Origin: Nicotiana tabacum
Taxonomy: Eukaryota > Streptophyta > Magnoliopsida > Solanales > Solanaceae
Reading direction: 5' to 3'
Assembly: GCF_000715075.1 (NCBI RefSeq)
Contig: NC_134084.1
Location: 101,598,411 to 101,662,410, forward strand
DNA length: 64,000 nucleotides
Position numbers and translations under genes: made by a program. Each line of letters opens with the position of its first letter. The first letter of the stretch is position 1. The notes below the pieces were generated by a model. That model did no database searches. It saw only the letters and a program-made list of their open reading frames with translations, and was not told where the DNA came from. This document shows positions 1-10,556 of the stretch, piece after piece.

Positions 1-257
1 CATTACATCAAATGTGCCTGCATTCAAAGAAAAATTTTAAGTTTTGTAAGGGGAGGTTAGTTCATGCTCCTATCGGCTGGCTTTGCTTTGCTCCTTTTTT
101 AAAGCCTTTCGAGTTCCCCTAGGTGACACCTGACTATTATGGAAATAGAGTTTTTGAAAATATGCAATTATTGATAAAAATAGAGTTGATATATCAAGTA
201 AATTTTCGATGAAATAGTGACTGTAACACGTCTCAAAGGCATTGTAGCTCTCTTATG

Positions 258-533
258 GAATTTTGAGGGTCCTCCTCAAAATTCTTCCCCGGTTTGGTAG
301 ATGATCTTTTGATTGTTTGCGGATAATGAGCCTTGTTGAACCTTCTTCAGAATTTTAAGAATCCTTCTCAAAATTTTGTCCCAGTTTTTTAACCGATTTC
401 TGATCGTCTGACACATGTTGGTGTTGGTTGGACTTGCTCAGGAATTTTGAGGACCCTCCTGAAAATTCTTCCCCAGTTTCTAATCTTGGGGGAAATAAAA
501 TTTTTATTATGATATGACCGAACCCATAAGGAT
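258..533 (-). repeat. 3 x 92 bp tandem repeat with internal hairpin
   Basis: Copies begin at 258, 350 and 442, exactly 92 bp apart. Each starts with an inverted repeat; the first is GAATTTTGAGG paired with CCTCAAAATTC around a 5 nt centre. Copies have diverged by many substitutions. Such arrays are typical of the hypervariable 3' UTR of Tat/Ogre elements. Confidence 0.7.
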
Positions 534-578
534 GCCTACGTACCCCCTCTTAAATGGAAATCAGGTCAAGCGTAGTTC
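516..578 (-). promoter_or_regulatory. Recurrent ORF-boundary hairpin motif, TatA copy
   Basis: Sense strand reads GAACTACG, then GACCTGATTT, a short weak inner stem, TACGTAGGC and finally GGGTTCGGTC. The outer stem CTACG/CGTAG is intact; the inner stem is weaker than in OgreC and TatB. It lies just downstream of the integrase remnant, like the 37044-37100 copy in OgreC. Function unknown. Confidence 0.55.
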
Positions 579-639
579 AATTATATCAGATGAGGAAATG
601 TACATAATCTAAGTATAGTATCTCTTGAGTACGTCTGAA

Positions 640-1605
640 TTGATTCGTTTTGTCCAGATTTTTCCATCCATTTTTTGCAAGTATGAGCACTCCTCATGTT
701 AGCACCCTATGGACCATGTATGGACCCTGCTAGTTGGGAGAGAATTTCCCTTTGGCTTCATCTTGATACGGGAAGAGTTTCTTCAATACCAACTGCCTAG
801 TGCGAACTGTCTTGCTTTTACCATTTTGTTGAAAGCTCTGGACATCCTGTTCTGATAAAGTTGGTTGTGACATACTGCATTCATCCTCTTTCCATCGATA
901 ATGGCCAATTGTTCATAGCGACTCCTTATCCACTTTGCATCACTGAGTTTAGCTTCCGGTATGATTCTTAAAGAAGGAATATCTACCTTGGCTGGGATGA
1001 TAGCCTCGGTAATATAAACCAGCATGTAGGGAATTGCTCTGGTTGATGTGCGAACTGTACTGCAGTATCCCAATAAAGCGAAGGGTAACTTCTCATGCCA
1101 CTATTTGTGGTTTTCTACCATTTTCTTGATGTTCTCATTGGCAACTTCTACGGCTCCATTCATTTGAGGTCTGTAGGCTGTGGAATTCTTGTGCTTGATT
1201 TTGAAAGTTTCACACATAGATTTCATCAGACCACTGTTGAGATTGGCGACATTGTCAGTAATAATGGACTCGGGAGCTCCGAATCGGCAGACAATACGAT
1301 CCTTGACAAAATCTGCGACGACTTTCTTGGTTATAGCTTTGTAAGATGCCACTTCTATCCATTTTGTGAAGTAATCAATGGCTACCAGAATAAACATGTG
1401 TCCATTTGAAGCAGTGGGCTCAATCGGACCAATAACATCCATTCCCCAAGTGGCGAATGGCCAAAGAGAGCTTGTTGCATTGAGCTCATTTGGCAGCACT
1501 TTTATCACATCGACATGCACTTGACATTGAAAGCATTTACGAACATACTGAATGCAATCCATCTCCATGGTCATCCAAAAGTAACCTGCCTTGAGTATCT
1601 TCTTA
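640..1605 (-). pseudogene. TatA integrase remnant (end of zinc finger, DDE core, C-terminus)
   Basis: Retroviral-type integrase, which would insert the cDNA into the genome. The sense frame 1574-1101 carries the CFQC half of the HHCC zinc finger and a catalytic core with GMDVIG (first Asp), TDNVAN (second Asp; the usual Gly is Val) and GAVEVANENI (Glu). The C-terminal part continues in 1073-783 and, after a stop, to a GPY-like segment near 700. The HH half of the finger is missing because the fragment is fused directly to truncated RT at about 1597-1612. Frame breaks between 1101 and 1073 and a stop at 783 make it nonfunctional. No chromodomain follows, as expected for Tat elements. Confidence 0.8.
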
Positions 1606-2495
1606 GCCCGTCAAAGAACTTTCTCAGGTCTGCTATGTGATCTGCGACCGTTTTGGATTTGATACTGACGTCAACCATATATACCTCTATTTCTTTATGG
1701 ATCGTGTCATGGAAGATAGTTGTCATGTCTCTCATGTAAGTGGCCCCAGCATTCTTCAAACCAAATGGCATTATCTTGTAAGAATATACACCACATGGTG
1801 TAATAAAAGATGTCTTCTCTGCATCTTCTTCATCCATCCAAATCTGGTGATAACCCGCGAAGCAATCTACAAAGTATTGGAGTTCATACTTGGTGTAGTT
1901 ATCGATCAGGATGTGTATATTTGGCAGTAGGAAATCATCCTTGGGACTTGCTCTGTTTAAATCCCGATAGTCAACACATACTCTGACCTTCCCGTCTTTC
2001 TTCGAAACTGGCACAATGTTAGCTACCCAGGTTGGATGTTCGACCACCCTAAGAACTTTGGCTTTGATCTGCTTGGTAACTTCCTCCTTGATTTTCAGGC
2101 TCATGTCTGGTTTGAACTTTCTGAGTTTCTGTTTTACTGGCGGACACATAGGATTAGTAGGCAACTTGTGAGCCATTATGGAAGTGCTCAAACCGGTCAT
2201 GTCATCATATGACCATGTGAAAATGTCCTCATATTCTTTTAGGAAATAAATGTACTCTTCCTTCTCTGTTGGTGACAAGTGAATGCTGATGCGAGTCTCC
2301 TTGACGGTCTCGACGTCTCCCAAATTTACTGCTTCGGTCTCGTCCAGATTGGACTTAGGCTTATTCTCAAAATTTTCCACCTCCCTGACAATTTCCTCGG
2401 GTATCTCATCTTCTTCCTCTGAATCACTATTCTCATGTTGCGTTGCCTCGTTATATGTCACAGTCACTGGTTTATCAGGAAAAGTAATAATAACA
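1606..2495 (-). pseudogene. TatA reverse transcriptase remnant
   Basis: Ty3/gypsy RT that would copy element RNA into cDNA. The frame is open from 2584 to 1571. The N-terminal acidic linker (EEEDEIPEEIV) leads into the RT fingers and palm (KKDGKVRVCVDYRDLN, then PFGLKNAGATYMR). The catalytic box usually read as YVDD is YMVD here (about 1670-1681), so one catalytic Asp is lost. The frame ends after FFDGLRRY: the RT thumb, RNase H, archaeal-type RNase H and the integrase N-terminus are deleted. The start is taken at a predicted splice acceptor (CTATCCACAG, AG at 2497-2496). Confidence 0.85.
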
Positions 2496-2690
2496 CTGTG
2501 GATAGGAAAAGTGTAAAGATAGTAGTGAATAATAAAGAGCAAATGCATTTGATTAAAACTTGAAAAATTGTCCAGACAAAGCACGGCTCAATGAATCGAG
2601 CATTTATATTGAAACAAGTAAAGCTTAAAATGAATTACGGGAAATCTTAAATGCCTAGAATGGATATAGAAGTAAATTCTGCCAAGCTAC
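2496..2690 (-). other. Predicted intron between protease and RT frames of TatA
   Basis: The sense strand shows GGGTAGC at the end of the gag-pro frame (donor GT at 2690-2689) and CTATCCACAG before the RT frame. The length would be 195 nt. Position and donor context match the better-supported intron of OgreC. Ogre elements are known to carry a pro-RT intron; splicing of this copy is inferred. Confidence 0.5.
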
Positions 2691-4243
2691 CCAGGGACTC
2701 GGCGGGCTCGGGATGGTGTGGTGGTCTAGTTCCTGAGAACAGTTCCCTTCACCATAGTCTAAATAGTGAGGCCTTCTTCCTCCTCCTCAATTATGGCACT
2801 ACAGTCCATGTATTCATCCTCCAAGAACAAATTCTTCAACCCAGCTAGTGTTTCTTCTTCTGTAGTCCCCTATATAATATCAGCTTGGTGAAAATATTAT
2901 TCCAAACATGGCACTGGCTGCTCAAGAGGGTAATATGGTCCACGCTATGGAGGCGACTAATCCCTGTACTGTCGCCATGTGTACTGGTATCCGATCCCAA
3001 AGGTGGTACTATGATTTTTCCGTTGTATTGTTTTGATGATACTTTGGAGGTTCTTTCACAATCCTTTGTCGGGTTCATATTTAGACCATGCTAGTATGCT
3101 TTCTATTTTGTTACTCCACCACTTATCCTTCTCGGTGGCATTGACCTGCTCGATGTGATGATAGGTTTCCCCTCCTAGCCTTCTTCTATGTCCAATGTCC
3201 AGGATGGTTTGACTAGTGTAGATGGGGTTACTTCCATCTCCGTGAATGATTACCTCCTGGCGGTTCCATTCAAACTTCACAGCTTGATGTAGTGTGGAAG
3301 GCACGGCTCCAGCGGCATAGATCCATGGTCGGCCCAATAGAAGATTATATGAGGCTGATATGTCAAGCACCTGAAATTCAACATCGAATTAAGTTGGACC
3401 CATCTGCAAGCAAAGGTTTATTTCCCCAATCGTGGCCCTCTAGGACCCATCGAAAGCCTTCATATTCATGCTTCCTACCTGTATCTCATGGAAACCTTTG
3501 TCCAACCTTTTTAGAGTGTCCAATGGACAAATATTTAGGCTCGAACCCCCATTAACCAAGACCTTGGCAATGAACTTGTCTTCAAATTGCACCGTAATAT
3601 GCAATGCTCGATTGTGATTCAACCCCTCATGTGGTAGCTCATCCTCATGGAAGATGATCTTATGACTTTCTAGTACTTGCCCAACCATGTTGGCCATTTC
3701 TCCGCCAGTGATGTTATTAGGTACATAAGCCTCGCTTAACACTTTCATTAAAATGTTCTTGTGTGCCTCTAAATTCTGCAATAGTGATAGGAGAGATATC
3801 ATAGCAGTGACTTTGTTTAGAAGGTCAACAATAAAGTATTCATTTGCCTATACTTTTCTCCACAGGTCATCTGGCTCGGTCTCAATGATAGGCTGCCTAG
3901 TAGTGACCTCCTTACTTGAACCTCCCAAGTGTTCAGGTGTATAGACTCTTCCGTTTCTAGTCATTCCTTATGCAGCATCAGATTTCTCTACCTTGGACTT
4001 CCCTTTCCGCCGAGCCTCGGCGACATAATCCCAGGGTATTGCTTTTGAGTTGAATGGTGGTGTGGTTGATATTGTCACAGTGAAAGGTGTGGCCACTTTT
4101 ACTTCAAATGGAGCGGGGGTGGCTGCGGGCGGAGCCACTTCCATCTCGAATGGAACTGATGCAGTTACCTCAACCTCGATTGGTGCCTGAGTCTGAACCA
4201 TAATAGGAGTAAGTGTGACTGCGACCTTAAAGTCATCACCTTC
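2691..4243 (-). pseudogene. TatA protease and gag-pro C-terminal region
   Basis: Sense-direction pieces 4201-3968, 3802-3440 and 3370-3056 are homologous to the gag-pro of OgreC. They include the NISLLSLLxNxEAHK-like region, an aspartic protease core (VLVNGGSSLNICPL) and a [17 protein letters not shown] segment. The catalytic Asp expected before NGSS/GGSS is Asn (codon at 3553-3551), so the protease should be dead. Several frame breaks separate the pieces. The end of the frame overlaps the predicted splice donor. I could not find a clear G-patch here. Confidence 0.75.
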
Positions 4244-6082
4244 TCAAATAAGCCCGATCAACCCTTCAGGGTCCCATTCTTCATTTGTCTCTATCACATG
4301 TACACCGTCACCTCTGTGATCGGGGAGAGGATTATTGCGGACATTAGGTGTGGCTTTCTTTGCTTGTATGACCTTGTTATCAATTAGTGTCTGGATATTA
4401 TCCTTCAATGTTCGGCACTCAGCAGTGGTATGCCCTTTCATACCGGAATGGTATGCACAAGTTTTGTTCGGATTGACCTATTGGGATGGATTTTCTAATG
4501 CCACAGCGGGAACAGGAATGACATAACATGCATCTTTCAACCTTTCATATAGTTGGTTAATGGGCTCAGCAATTGTAGTGTATTGTCTAGGTGGCTTTCG
4601 GTCAAAGTTGGGTCTTGGTCTTGGATAATTTTGGCAAGCTGGTGGTGATTGGAAGTGGGATGGTTGGGAGTTATAGGTGTGATGGACAGTGGCTGGTTGA
4701 GAATATCTGGGAGATGAAGGTTGATATGTAGGCGGTGATGCTTGGTATGTGGGTGGAGGTGCTTGATATGTGGGTGGAGGTCTTTGATATGTGGGTAGAG
4801 GTGTTTGATAGGTAAGTGGAGATTTTGGGACCTGGGCTACCATTACCGCCCCAACATCTCTCTTCTTCGATATGCCACCTGATTGTAGTGCCTTATTCGT
4901 GGCTTGCAAGCCCTCGAAGTTTGTTACCATACCGCTTTTGATTCCTTCTTCGATTCTTTCTCCGAGTTTGACAATGTTAGAGAATTTGTGATTTTCGATA
5001 ACCATCAACCTCTCATAATATTGTGGATCCTGTGCCCCGATGAAGAATTTATTCATTTGTTCTTCGTCCAAAGAGGGCCTGACCTTAGCCGCTTCCGACC
5101 TCCAACGAGTAGCGTATTCTTGAAAAGTCTTAGTAGGTTTCTTCTTAAGATTCTAAATGTAGAAGACATCCGGTGCATTCTCTGTGTTAAACCTGAACCG
5201 ACCCATGAAATCTGAGGCCATGCTTACCCAATTGGACCATTTCTTAGGATTTTGGCTAATATACCAAGACAAAGCGTCCCCAGTAAGGCTCCACATAAAG
5301 AGCTTCATCTGGATCTTTTCATATTTCCCGACCCCGACAAGCTTGTCACAATAAGTCCTTAGATGAACCCTGGGATCACCCGTACCATTGAACATTTCGA
5401 ACTTGGGAGGTTTGTACCCCTCTGGAAGTTCGACATCCTACTGTATGCACAGATCTTCATAGTTCAGACCTTCTATTCCTCTGTTGCCCTCAACACCTTG
5501 AAATCAGCTTGTTAACCTCTTGAGTTCTTCAACCATGTTTTTAATGAGCAAGTCCTTCTCGGAGGATTTCGGTGTACAAGAGATTGGTTGGGTAGAATGA
5601 GGTATAGTTTCCACATATATAGGTTTGATTCGATAGGTGCCATGAATTTGGGTGTAGTGAAGGTTATTGGTGGAGTTTTGGGGATCGGGAATGGGTTGTG
5701 GTGTGTTTTGGGGAGCGATGTAAGTGATGGTTGGTGGGTACTAAATTGGTTGATGATGATGTTGCGGTGGAGGTGGTATTGGCAATGGATTGATATTTTG
5801 GGGTGGAGTTGCGTATTGATTTGGTGCGGTAGGATTTTGTGGTTGTTGGTTTTGTGTGTTCGAAAGAGGTGTTGGGTTCTTTGTGTTTTCTTGGTGGATA
5901 TCGGTGACATTGAGGGTGAGTGACAAGTTTGCCAAGTTGCAAACCTGCTCAAGTTCTCCTTGCAATTCCAGTATCTTTTGTTCCAGTCTCAAGACTAGAT
6001 CATTTGGGGCCAGAGTACTACGGCCATCTGAAGTCTCTACGTTCTCAACATTTTCCTTTCAGATTCCACTTAAGTCGTCCAT
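4244..6082 (-). pseudogene. TatA gag
   Basis: Structural Gag of a Tat element. The likely ATG at 6082 is followed by a TGA seven codons later, so the frame is broken at once. Visible parts: N-terminal heptad-rich segment (LEQKILELQGELEQ), an Asn/Pro/Gln-rich stretch, the Gag core (FNGTGDPRVHLRTYC ... WSLTGDALSWY, 5395-5153; MDEEQMNKFFIGAQDPQYYERL, 5071 on), a Pro-Thr-Tyr-Gln repeat tract (about 4830-4720), and a zinc-knuckle-like CAYHSGMKGHTTAEC (Cys-X2-His-X5-His-X4-Cys, about 4458-4414). Stops at about 5510, 5440, 5153 and 4478 interrupt it. The His in place of the second Cys is common in plant Tat Gag proteins. Confidence 0.82.
4722..4820 (-). repeat. Short in-frame repeat encoding P-T-Y-Q units in gag
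   Basis: Five to six tandem 24 bp units encode variants of PPPTYQAP within TatA gag. The repeat keeps reading frame, giving a proline-rich linker between the Gag core and zinc knuckle. This resembles late-domain-like proline-rich linkers, but no function can be claimed. Confidence 0.6.
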
Positions 6083-6491
6083 CTTTTCTTTTCCTCTGCC
6101 TTTTGTGTTGCTTGGAGGAGGAGAAGGTGGAGGGCCTCTAGATCTAGTATGGTACGCTGATGAGGCCAGTATGAGTGAACCAACCTAAGGGAATGAAAAT
6201 AATAATAAAAAGTAAGCAAAAACAAAAATGGTAACAAGTTAGTGAGGATCCTAAAATGCTTGCAGTATTTAAACACATATTGCAGAAATGTAAATTTGTG
6301 TCCTACTTTGGGAACCTCGTTGTGCCCGAGGTAGGCCTAGTGACAAATAAACTTGGAGAACTTTTAATGCCAATAAACGCTTCATTTCATAATATAAAAT
6401 GGACGAATCCCAAAACGACACTAAGATAATAATAAAATAAGTCACTACTGGCACTTGGCCTTATTACATTTTTAGGAAAAAGCAAGTGAAT
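6083..6491 (-). other. TatA spacer between ORF1 and gag
   Basis: No ORF recognised. A hairpin at about 6296-6345 (CCTCG/CGAGG inner stem within CCTAC/GTAGG) lies where OgreC and TatE carry the recurrent boundary hairpin and may be a diverged version of it. Confidence 0.45.
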
Positions 6492-6809
6492 CTAGCCTAT
6501 TTGGTCCCAGAAGGACCTTCCCCAGATTCTATTATATAGATCCCCCAGCTCGCACAGCCCAAGCAGCAAGTAGGCTCTGGCCAACTGTCCTTCTTCATTT
6601 TCTTCTGCGTTCTGGCAGTCGGTGACTCTCTTCCTCAGTTTTCCTTCCAATTCCAATAGGTTGTATTCCAGATATTCCAACTTTTCGCTAGATTTGGCGG
6701 CCCTCTCTTTCCATTCATTGATTTGGTCATCTGATGTAAGATTCCTCCACCAGTCTAGCAAGAATAAGGGTGTACTAACCATACCGAAGTTGGGGACCTC
6801 GTGCCTCAT
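6492..6809 (-). CDS. Small coiled-coil ORF upstream of gag (ORF1 position)
   Basis: An open frame of 105 codons from ATG 6809 (MRHEVPNFGMVSTPLF) to the stop at 6492. The middle (NEWKERAAKSSEKLEYLEYN through KLRKRVTD) has charged heptads suggesting a coiled coil; the end is Leu/Gly-rich. It occupies the place where OgreC and TatE carry the PMD-like ORF, so it may be the surviving C-terminal part of such a protein. I see no PMD residues in it. The ATG is preceded by TTTTGTTTTGCAG, a good splice-acceptor match, so it could be a 3' exon. Function unknown. Confidence 0.5.
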   Translation of the reverse strand: MRHEVPNFGMVSTPLFLLDWWRNLTSDDQINEWKERAAKSSEKLEYLEYNLLELEGKLRKRVTDCQNAEENEEGQLARAYLLLGLCELGDLYNRIWGRSFWDQIG

Positions 6810-7523
6810 TTTCTGCAAAACAAAAGGGTTAGGCCTTACCCCCACCAGACTCGACTATTTATACATTTACGATCAGCATATTGGCACTTAGTTCTCTAAA
6901 TTAATGCACCGTGGTTGTGTCTGTTGGGATTATGGAAAACTTGATGGACTTTTGGATAAGGCTTATCTTAAAGGATCATTATGTGGACAGCATATTGATC
7001 CGACTAGGTTTGACCATGATGCATGATAATTTGACTAGAGTAAGCCTACTATGGGGTTTTAGACTGGTACCCTCAAGCGATAATTTGACTAGAGTAAGCC
7101 TACTATGGGGTTTTAGACTGGTACCCTCAAGCGAACAACTTGAGGGGGAAGGCATGGAACCGTCGATTGCACCACTGATCGACTAGTTTTACCGCAAATA
7201 ACCTTTTCGAATTTAAGGGTAGTAAATAGGAAGAGCGCAACCACTCATTTAAGCGTTGCTATAGGATTTGATATGCACGAGTGGAATATGATATGGAGCA
7301 TGATTTATGCAACAATTAATAACATGTAGTCAAGTATTTGCACGTAGGAAAAGTAAATGCGGTATTTAAATAATTGAAAGACAGTTACAGATTTAGGGAT
7401 AAAGAATCATAAATGCTTAAAAGAAAATGGACAGTTAAATTCAAATAAGGGAAAAGGGTAGGAGATAAAGCATGTTTGGACTAATTCATAAGAATAAGTT
7501 CGTTATGGTAGCAGCCTAAAGGT
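6810..7523 (-). other. TatA 5' leader
   Basis: Non-coding sequence between the primer site and ORF1. It contains a perfect 54 bp tandem duplication (7027-7134) and a candidate splice acceptor at its gag-proximal end. I see no convincing gene. Confidence 0.6.
7027..7134 (-). repeat. Perfect 2 x 54 bp tandem duplication
   Basis: The two copies starting at 7027 and 7081 are identical to the eye over 54 bp, so the duplication is recent relative to the surrounding decay. Confidence 0.85.
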
Positions 7524-7542
7524 ATCCCCAGCAGAGTCGTCA
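7524..7542 (-). promoter_or_regulatory. TatA primer-binding site (tRNA-Arg type)
   Basis: Sense strand reads TGACGACTCTGCTGGGGAT directly after the 5' LTR end. It matches the OgreC site except for a G-to-A at position 3. Unlike the other three Tat elements here, the match to tRNA-Arg stops after about 19 nt, the usual primer length. Confidence 0.75.
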
Positions 7543-10500
7543 TGCTATCGCTCCCCCTCTTTTACTCCGCGGAGAAAGTTCAGGTTTCAACATTCATGGG
7601 GGTAATAACTCATTTCCTTTTGGGAATTGGGTATTTGAAGAGTCGCCACCTAACGGATTATGGTGTGTTAGGGCACCTGGAGTGATTAACTCTTAGACTA
7701 GTTTGCATTACCAGAGATTAGGGTAAGGGCTCAAAATAACCTTGAGGGGAAGGTGTTAGGCACCCCTCTCGGTCCATAATGGTGGGTCCCTGCCGAACTT
7801 ATATTCACGAATTAGTCCATTAACAAATAAATAGTTGAATCAAATAATTTGCAAACAAAACACGTTGGACGTTGTATAACTCAAATAATAAGACAAAGGT
7901 TTTGAACATGTTGTATATAAAACAACGTTTTAAACAGAAGGGATTTGGGAAAGAAGGGATCCTAGGTTGGTTAGCCTACATGATCACCCCATACAATGTC
8001 CGGTAAACACTCCTCAATGAGGGGCTACACGTGACTTAAGCATGTAGTCATCATATTCCATATCTACCCTTCCCTCCATGTGGTCTTAGCCTAAAGCGTA
8101 CTAGTAAACTTGACGATGCCTACGCGTGCACTACCCGTCCCTTTCCTGTGGCCCTGGAGGTATTTTAGGACCTCAAAATCTGGACAGTTCTAGACGACCC
8201 CTAAGGTGCTTAAAAGGAGAAAATTCTAAGGCTACAGGCAAGAACAAATAGGACCTTAGCACATAAGTAAGAAAAGAAGCAATTAGAGGCTCAAGTTCAC
8301 CTCCACAAATAATGCATGTAAACAGCATGAGTCAAACACAAATAAGGGCAATATTGTTAAATAGTATCCTAAGACATGATGTCTAGGAAAATATCAGAAC
8401 ACATAAGATATGCAGTTTTTATTTTTATAAACTCAGAAGTAATGGCCCTATCCATTTTCCTACTGATTTTAAAATCAGAACAACATTAAGTAGCAGAAAT
8501 AGTTTCAGAGCTGCAGGATTTGAAAACGTCCTATAGGCTTGCCTACACGCCGAATAGCGGTGTCCTAAGAGCATGATAACTACGCTTGACATAGTAAAAC
8601 AACGGGCAGATTTTAAAACTGACTCTTGAGTCCCTATAGGCATGCTTTCTAATAGTGAATTAAAGCAGTATTTTGAGGGAATTCATTTCAGAAAAACAAA
8701 CCGTTAATTAGACCAACTTCGAAGCAAACTACTCAAGAACTGGATTGACTTATTTAAACTAAACTGATTTTAGATCTAGGCAGAGTTTCTGATGTCGTTT
8801 CCTATAGGAATGATATCTAATTGTTTAAGAGCTGATGTTAGAAACTCGTAGATATGATAACAAATGAAAACACTCGTTATAACAGAAGTTGAACTAGATC
8901 ATATCCTATATGCATGGTATCGGCTTGTGAAGTTGATTTTAGGACCTATAAACATGATTTCTATTGTTGGAACCACTTGAACCCTATAGGCATGATTTCG
9001 AACATGGTAAGGCAAACATAGAAAATATAACATCTTATAGGCATGGTTTCTACCCATTTACCCCATAAATATGAACTACCCACCCTTTTTTACTAGTCAC
9101 TCCAATATTCGTTTACAAATTATTACAAACCAGATGAATGAATTACATAAATAGATAAAAGAAAAGAAGAAATTACACTATAGGGAGCCTAAAGCAGGCC
9201 CAAATGATTTCCCGAGACCTCCAATAGCCTCAAATGCCAATTTCATAGACAATATCATTGTCTAGGTGCGTCAGAGTTCCCAAAGGATCTCAAGGATATC
9301 GGGCAGTGATCACACCCAAACTTTGTAACCAAATGATTAAGTGGAGTGTGGAAGGGCCAGCCTCAGTGTGCCAGAGTTTAGAGGATTCTCAAGAGGATCC
9401 CAAGGCAGTACACACACTGGAGGGGGCAGAACTTAGTGACTTAGGAGTAGAGTAAGAGTGCTTGACATAGTTTGAAAGGTTTTAGTGGGAAACAGTGTTA
9501 AAAAGAGATTTGCTTGAAATAATTTTGTAAGAAAATACATAGGGAGTTACTAAATATGACAATTTAAAAAAGTAAGGAGAATAACAATCAGTCAAACCAA
9601 ATACAAAACCAGAAAGAGGTTCATCAGCACTCCAATATATGGAGTCAAACAGGTACACACATCCAAATAGGGGTAATGGGGATTTGGGGTATGTATAGGC
9701 ACATAGTAAGCATAGATGATCATAGGTACATAATCTGAGAAGCCTTAAAAGGGGTCAAGGCTTTTAAAGTATAACATGAACTACAGAATTAATACAGAAT
9801 CAATAGGCTTAGGATAGCCAATTACTTCATACAGGAAGGTGCATGCTAGGGGTCAGAGAAACATAGTCACATTGGGTCATTCTCGAAGGGGGATCCTAAG
9901 GGGTATATAGAATGCAACAATGAAGACAGTGAAGTATACATGTTAATTGCAGGTTGAACAACAAAACCACATATAGAAGCATATTAGAAACATGACAAAT
10001 TGAAGTAATAGGAGAAGCATATTGTTTTGGGACTTGAATTAAAATTGGAACATGTCAGTAAGGGGATAATAAGCACAAAGTGAAAGAGAAACCAGTAGTT
10101 AGCCTTGGCTTGCAGCCGGATGACTTTAGACAGTAGTAAGTAACACAAAAGAGAGCAGAAAGCTTTTAGTGTGAAAGAGAGAGTTTTTGAACCAATGTGT
10201 TCGTGTTTGTGTCAATGAGAAAGTAGGTATATATAGTAGCTCGAAACTAGGTAAAATAAGGCAAGCCTCACAATAGTATAGTAATAATGTAACTCGAAAC
10301 CAATTAGGGCAAAATCAGTACAAGTATTCCCATAAGTTAAGGGAATCAGTTCAAACGGTAAGAATAAGTAACAAATAAGGAAAGAAATCATTATATAACC
10401 AATAAGGAAGGATCTCAAATTCAGTAAGTATAGGGTAAACAATTAGGGCTAAGTTCAGAAAACTCTAATTAAGGAGATAATCAATAGGAATAAAATATTA

Positions 10501-10551
10501 ATGCAGACATGGTAAGCAAATCAATCAATTTGAATAGAAAGAGTAGGAATC
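7543..10551 (-). mobile_element. TatA 5' LTR, 3' (R-U5 side) portion
   Basis: Sense 3' end is GATAGCA at 7543. Continuity with 44231-45695 is shown by the TatB target duplication GAAGG; the joined LTR is about 4.48 kb. It holds a conserved block with TGCCTAACACCTTC (about 7757-7770 in sense) some 220 nt from the LTR end, scattered CCTATAGG-centred 18-mers (8530-9050) and a roughly 100 bp imperfect duplication near 9260-9420. No gene. Confidence 0.85.
8529..9050 (-). repeat. Dispersed CCTATAGGCATGATTTC-like motif, about seven copies
   Basis: Variants occur near 8529, 8632, 8805, 8905, 8942, 8978 and 9030 at irregular spacing within the TatA LTR. The core CCTATAGG is palindromic. Confidence 0.6.
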
Positions 10552-10556
10552 GAAGG
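10552..10556. repeat. TSD of TatB, left copy (GAAGG)
   Basis: GAAGG directly precedes the TatB LTR terminus (TGTCACACC) and is matched by GAAGG at 44226-44230 directly after the other TatB terminus. Confidence 0.9.

Larger units (their letters stand above)
1..639 (-). other. TatA 3' untranslated region
   Basis: Sequence downstream (sense direction) of the integrase remnant. It holds three copies of a 92 bp hairpin-containing repeat (from 258) and one copy of the recurring ACTACG/CGTAG hairpin motif (516-578). No credible ORF. The polypurine tract and 3' LTR must lie beyond base 1. Confidence 0.7.

Noticed and set aside
5588..5923. Plus-strand Trp/Val-rich ORF
   Set aside because: Antisense shadow of the Asn/Pro/Gln-rich part of TatA gag.
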